DNA from: DATKZB01 sp035528235
GTDB lineage: Bacteria > Planctomycetota > Phycisphaerae > FEN-1346
Direction of reading: 5' to 3'
NCBI GenBank assembly: GCA_035528235.1
Contig: DATKZB010000082.1
Location: forward strand, 1 to 9,248
Length of the DNA stretch: 9,248 nucleotides
The notes beneath the pieces were generated by a model. It made no database searches, was not told the origin of the DNA, and worked only from the letters and a program-made list of their open reading frames with translations. The translations under genes and the position numbers were made by a program. This document shows, piece after piece, positions 7,089-9,248 of the stretch (the stretch's first letter is position 1; every line of letters starts with the position of its first letter).

Positions 7089-7976
7089 CTACAGCAGCGC
7101 GGTCGAGAAATACCGTTCGGCCCGGTCGGGCAGGACGGTGGCGATGTTCCCCCGGACGTGGCCGGCCAGTTGCCTGGCGGCCCAGACGTTGGCCCCCGAC
7201 GAGATGCCGACCAGCAGGCCGTGGTCCCACCCGAGGCGCCGGGTGGTCTCGATGGCGTCCTCGTCGGTCACCTCGATGACCTCGTCGATGAGCGACGTGT
7301 CGAGGATCGCCGGGATGAACCCGTCGCCGATGCCCTGAATCTGGTGCAGGCCGGGCTCGTGGCCCAGCAGGGCCGAGACGTTCTTGGGTTCGACGGCGGC
7401 GATGTGCACGTCCTTCTTATGCTCGCGCAAGAACTTGCCGATGCCCTGGAGCGTGCCGCCGCTGCCCACCCCCGCCACGAAACACGCGATGTCGCCCGAC
7501 ATCTGCCGCCACAGTTCCGGGGCCGTCTGCTCGTAGTGGATGCGCGGGTTGTCGGGGTTCTCGAACTGTTGCGGCACGAAGACGCGCTCGTCTTGGGCGG
7601 CCATCTCGCGGGTCCGCCGAACCGCCCCGTCGATGCCCTCATCGGCGGGCGTCAGCACCAGGTCGGCCCCCAGGGCCCGGACGAGTTTCTTCCGCTCCTC
7701 GCTCATCCCCTCGGGCATGACGATCCGGACGGCGTACCCCTTCAGCCGGCCCACCAGCGCCACGCCGATGCCGGTGTTGCCCGAGGTGGGCTCGACCAGG
7801 ATCGAGTCCGGCCGCAGGCGTCCGTCGCGCTCGGCGCCCTCGATCATCGCCAGGGCCACGCGGTCCTTGATGCTGCCGCCCGGGTTCAGAAACTCGGCCT
7901 TGCAGAAGATCCGTTCCTTCTTCAGCCGCACGAGCGGCGTGTTGCCGATGAGGTCGAGGATGTTGTCGGTCAGCAT
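7089..7976 (-). CDS. cysK: Cysteine synthase (O-acetylserine sulfhydrylase family)
   Basis: Predicted 295-residue cytoplasmic fold-type II PLP enzyme that converts O-acetylserine and sulfide to cysteine and acetate. Hallmarks are complete: GNTPLVRL at 11-18, NPGGSIKDR with K37 as the PLP lysine, the substrate loop PTSGNTG at 63-69, the phosphate-binding GVGSGGT at 169-175, IQGIGDGFIP at 213-222 and GISSGAN at 257-263, whose serine contacts the PLP ring nitrogen. The stretch between the strand VRL and the lysine motif is a few residues shorter than in many CysK proteins, which explains the slightly short length (about 305-310 is common). The ATG at 7976 has no clear Shine-Dalgarno. An in-frame GTG at 8015 would add 13 residues but overlaps the -10 box candidate, so 7976 is preferred. 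CysM or a cystathionine beta-synthase-like activity cannot be excluded. It lies 91 bp downstream of the M24 gene on the same strand. Confidence 0.9.
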   Translation of the reverse strand: MLTDNILDLIGNTPLVRLKKERIFCKAEFLNPGGSIKDRVALAMIEGAERDGRLRPDSILVEPTSGNTGIGVALVGRLKGYAVRIVMPEGMSEERKKLVRALGADLVLTPADEGIDGAVRRTREMAAQDERVFVPQQFENPDNPRIHYEQTAPELWRQMSGDIACFVAGVGSGGTLQGIGKFLREHKKDVHIAAVEPKNVSALLGHEPGLHQIQGIGDGFIPAILDTSLIDEVIEVTDEDAIETTRRLGWDHGLLVGISSGANVWAARQLAGHVRGNIATVLPDRAERYFSTALL

Positions 7977-8012
7977 GGTTTTTTCGGGCCCCCGGGTCGC
8001 GGCGGCGGGGAA

Positions 8013-8030
8013 CACTATACCCGGCCGGGT
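8013..8030 (-). promoter_or_regulatory. Candidate -10 box plus 12-bp palindrome upstream of cysK
   Basis: On the minus strand TATAGT (8018-8013) matches the -10 consensus in five of six positions and would start transcription near 8006, about 30 bases before the ATG at 7976. Directly upstream, ACCCGGCCGGGT (8019-8030) is a perfect 12-bp palindrome that would fall in the -35/-10 spacer, the usual place for a repressor or MerR-type operator. No recognisable -35 box is present. The gap between the M24 stop and the cysK start (7977-8067) holds no other feature, so cysK may have its own promoter. Confidence 0.35.
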
Positions 8031-8067
8031 CGGCAGGGGGCCAGCCTTTTCGGCCGACGGAAACGGG

Positions 8068-9177
8068 TCACCGCTCCAGGATGGCCGGACGATCGATGCC
8101 GAAGCCTTTCCACGTGGCCGGGATCATCGGCCAGTCGGTCGGCGGGGCCAGCAGTTCCGGGCCCGTCTCCAGGCACAGAATGGTGTCCTCGGACTTCGTG
8201 CCGGCCACGCTGGGGTTCCACGCGAACGCCTGGTGGTCCAGCGCCGCCACCGTGCTGCCCGGGGCCGCCTTGACCTCTCGCGGCAGGTAGCCGATGGAGC
8301 CGCCCTGGTGGTGGAACGCCCACTGGTCATCGTAACCGACGGTGGCGTAGGCCTTCTGAGCCTCGGCGAAGATGGCGCCCAGCGTCGCGCCCGGCCGCGT
8401 GACGGCCATCAGGGCCGCGTCGACCGTGACGACGGCGCTGTGCCGCTCGGCCAAGCGGCCGTGGACCTTCTCGAACGACGCCAGGCGCGAGCAGGCGGCA
8501 ATGAGGCCGCCCCGTTCGGCGCACGTGGCGATCATGAAATACCGCCGCACGTGCTTGGCCGTCGGCAGCGGATGGCGGTGCAGGTCCAGCCGCTCGTCGG
8601 TCCCGACCAGCAGGACCCACGGCAGGCACCCGCGCCGCATCAGTTCCATCGCCGTCATGGCGGCCAGTTCGTTTTCGGTCTGGCCCGGGTCGGCCGTGCG
8701 GGCCACGGTCTCGACGGCGGCCACCGTGTCGGCGCACACGGCCCGGTACCGCTCGACCTCGGTGGAGGTGAGCGTCCAGCGGAGGCGGTTGAAGTCGTCG
8801 GGCAGCGGCGCGGCCTCGACGCCCGGCACCGGCACGTCGGCGGCCACGCGCCGCTTGCCGACGGTCGTCTCGATCACCTTGGCGCGGTCGGCCGGATCGT
8901 GGTAGGAGTACCCGAAGACCTCGATGCCGGAACCGGCCAGGGCTTCGTCGCGCAGGCGGGTCTGCTCGATGTTGTTCGCCAGGACGCTGGCGCCGTCGCG
9001 GCCGACGACCAGGGTCGAGTTCCCGGCGTCGGTGGCGGTGCCGACGTAGTTGCGGGCCCCGCACGTGTACCAACTGAAGTTGCACCGGCGCGTCAGGAGG
9101 ACCGCGTCGAGTTTGTGCGTGCGGAGCCACTCGACCACGCGAGCGTGCTTGTGTTTGCGTTCGGCCGTCAGCGGCAT
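8068..9177 (-). CDS. M24 (creatinase/aminopeptidase P) family protein lacking most metal ligands
   Basis: Predicted 369-residue cytoplasmic protein with the two-domain layout of creatinase and prolidase: an N-terminal domain (about 1-130, with NFSWYTCG at 33-40) and a C-terminal pita-bread domain (about 140-369). Canonical M24 peptidases bind two metals through Asp, Asp, His, Glu, Glu. Aligning by eye, the LID and SDITRT aspartates are replaced by A217 (in YFMIATCA) and A228 (in IAACSR), and the EPG glutamate by N321 (in AWNPSVAG). A histidine (H289/H290 in FHHQGGSIGY) and the last glutamate (E330 in KSEDT) remain. Creatinase, a metal-free hydrolase of the same fold, also lacks these aspartates and keeps a catalytic histidine. 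The protein is therefore either a metal-independent small-molecule hydrolase or a non-catalytic relative, not an ordinary Xaa-Pro aminopeptidase. A GGGGGA sequence eight bases before the ATG is a modest ribosome binding site. It is upstream of cysK on the same strand. Confidence 0.75.
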   Translation of the reverse strand: MPLTAERKHKHARVVEWLRTHKLDAVLLTRRCNFSWYTCGARNYVGTATDAGNSTLVVGRDGASVLANNIEQTRLRDEALAGSGIEVFGYSYHDPADRAKVIETTVGKRRVAADVPVPGVEAAPLPDDFNRLRWTLTSTEVERYRAVCADTVAAVETVARTADPGQTENELAAMTAMELMRRGCLPWVLLVGTDERLDLHRHPLPTAKHVRRYFMIATCAERGGLIAACSRLASFEKVHGRLAERHSAVVTVDAALMAVTRPGATLGAIFAEAQKAYATVGYDDQWAFHHQGGSIGYLPREVKAAPGSTVAALDHQAFAWNPSVAGTKSEDTILCLETGPELLAPPTDWPMIPATWKGFGIDRPAILER

Positions 9178-9220
9178 GGCGCTTGTCCCCCACCGAATTC
9201 CGGTGTCCCTCGTGCTACTT

Positions 9221-9226
9221 TGTCAA
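9221..9226 (-). promoter_or_regulatory. Possible -35 box upstream of the M24 gene
   Basis: On the minus strand the hexamer TTGACA is a perfect -35 consensus, 44 bases before the ATG at 9177. The hexamer 17 bases downstream (CCGGAA) is not a -10 box, so this may be chance. The remaining bases 9178-9248 show no other gene. Confidence 0.2.
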
Positions 9227-9248
9227 CTCGTCGCCACCGTGCGCGGCG

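Noticed and set aside
5932..7338. 468-codon plus-strand frame overlapping the aminotransferase and cysK
   Set aside because: Arg/Pro/His-rich shadow of the aminotransferase in another frame, with no motif.
7158..8273. 371-codon plus-strand frame opposite cysK
   Set aside because: Antisense shadow of cysK, which has every catalytic motif; the translated sequence is low complexity.
8327..9193. 288-codon minus-strand frame overlapping the M24 gene
   Set aside because: Arg/Gly/Asp-rich alternate frame of the M24 gene with no recognisable domain.
9198..9226. Full sigma70 promoter for the M24 gene
   Set aside because: TTGACA is perfect, but no -10-like hexamer occurs at 16-18 bp, so only a low-confidence -35 is listed.

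Overview
The window is GC-rich, densely coding bacterial DNA that holds five complete protein genes, with no tRNA, rRNA, CRISPR array or transposase gene visible. A planctomycete-type genome (Planctomycetota, probably from an environmental assembly) fits best. The reasons are secreted glycoside hydrolases with an NPCBM domain, weak or absent Shine-Dalgarno signals on some genes, and intergenic hairpin repeats of a kind I remember from planctomycete genomes. This assignment is an inference and was not tested by any search.

Left half (1-5581), carbohydrate degradation. A secreted GH36-type alpha-galactosidase with an N-terminal NPCBM domain (170-2659, +) faces a secreted multidomain clan GH-A glycoside hydrolase (2852-5581, -). 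Their 3' ends converge on a 192-bp intergenic region packed with repeats: a 31-bp direct repeat on both sides, a 9-bp-stem hairpin, and an 82-bp element bounded by a perfect 17-bp inverted repeat. The right copy of the direct repeat contains the last codons and stop of the GH-A gene. This suggests the array was added between two genes that once ended about 20 bp apart.

Middle (5582-5779), a divergent promoter region. It has a plausible sigma70-type promoter for the GH-A gene and a good -10 box for the aminotransferase.

Right half (5780-9177), amino-acid metabolism. A class I/II PLP-dependent aminotransferase (5780-7078, +) converges with a cysteine synthase (7089-7976, -), leaving only 10 bp between the stop codons. 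Upstream of the cysteine synthase on the same strand lies an M24 ('pita-bread') family protein (8068-9177, -). It has lost three of the five canonical metal ligands, as creatinase has, so it is probably not an ordinary Xaa-Pro aminopeptidase. The two hydrolases plausibly act together on galactose-containing polysaccharide or oligosaccharide outside the cytoplasm. The three right-hand genes share an amino-acid theme but show no proven pathway link.

The strongest leads are the repeat array with its 31-bp flanking duplication and the metal-ligand-deficient M24 protein. I see no clear defence, secretion or mobile system.
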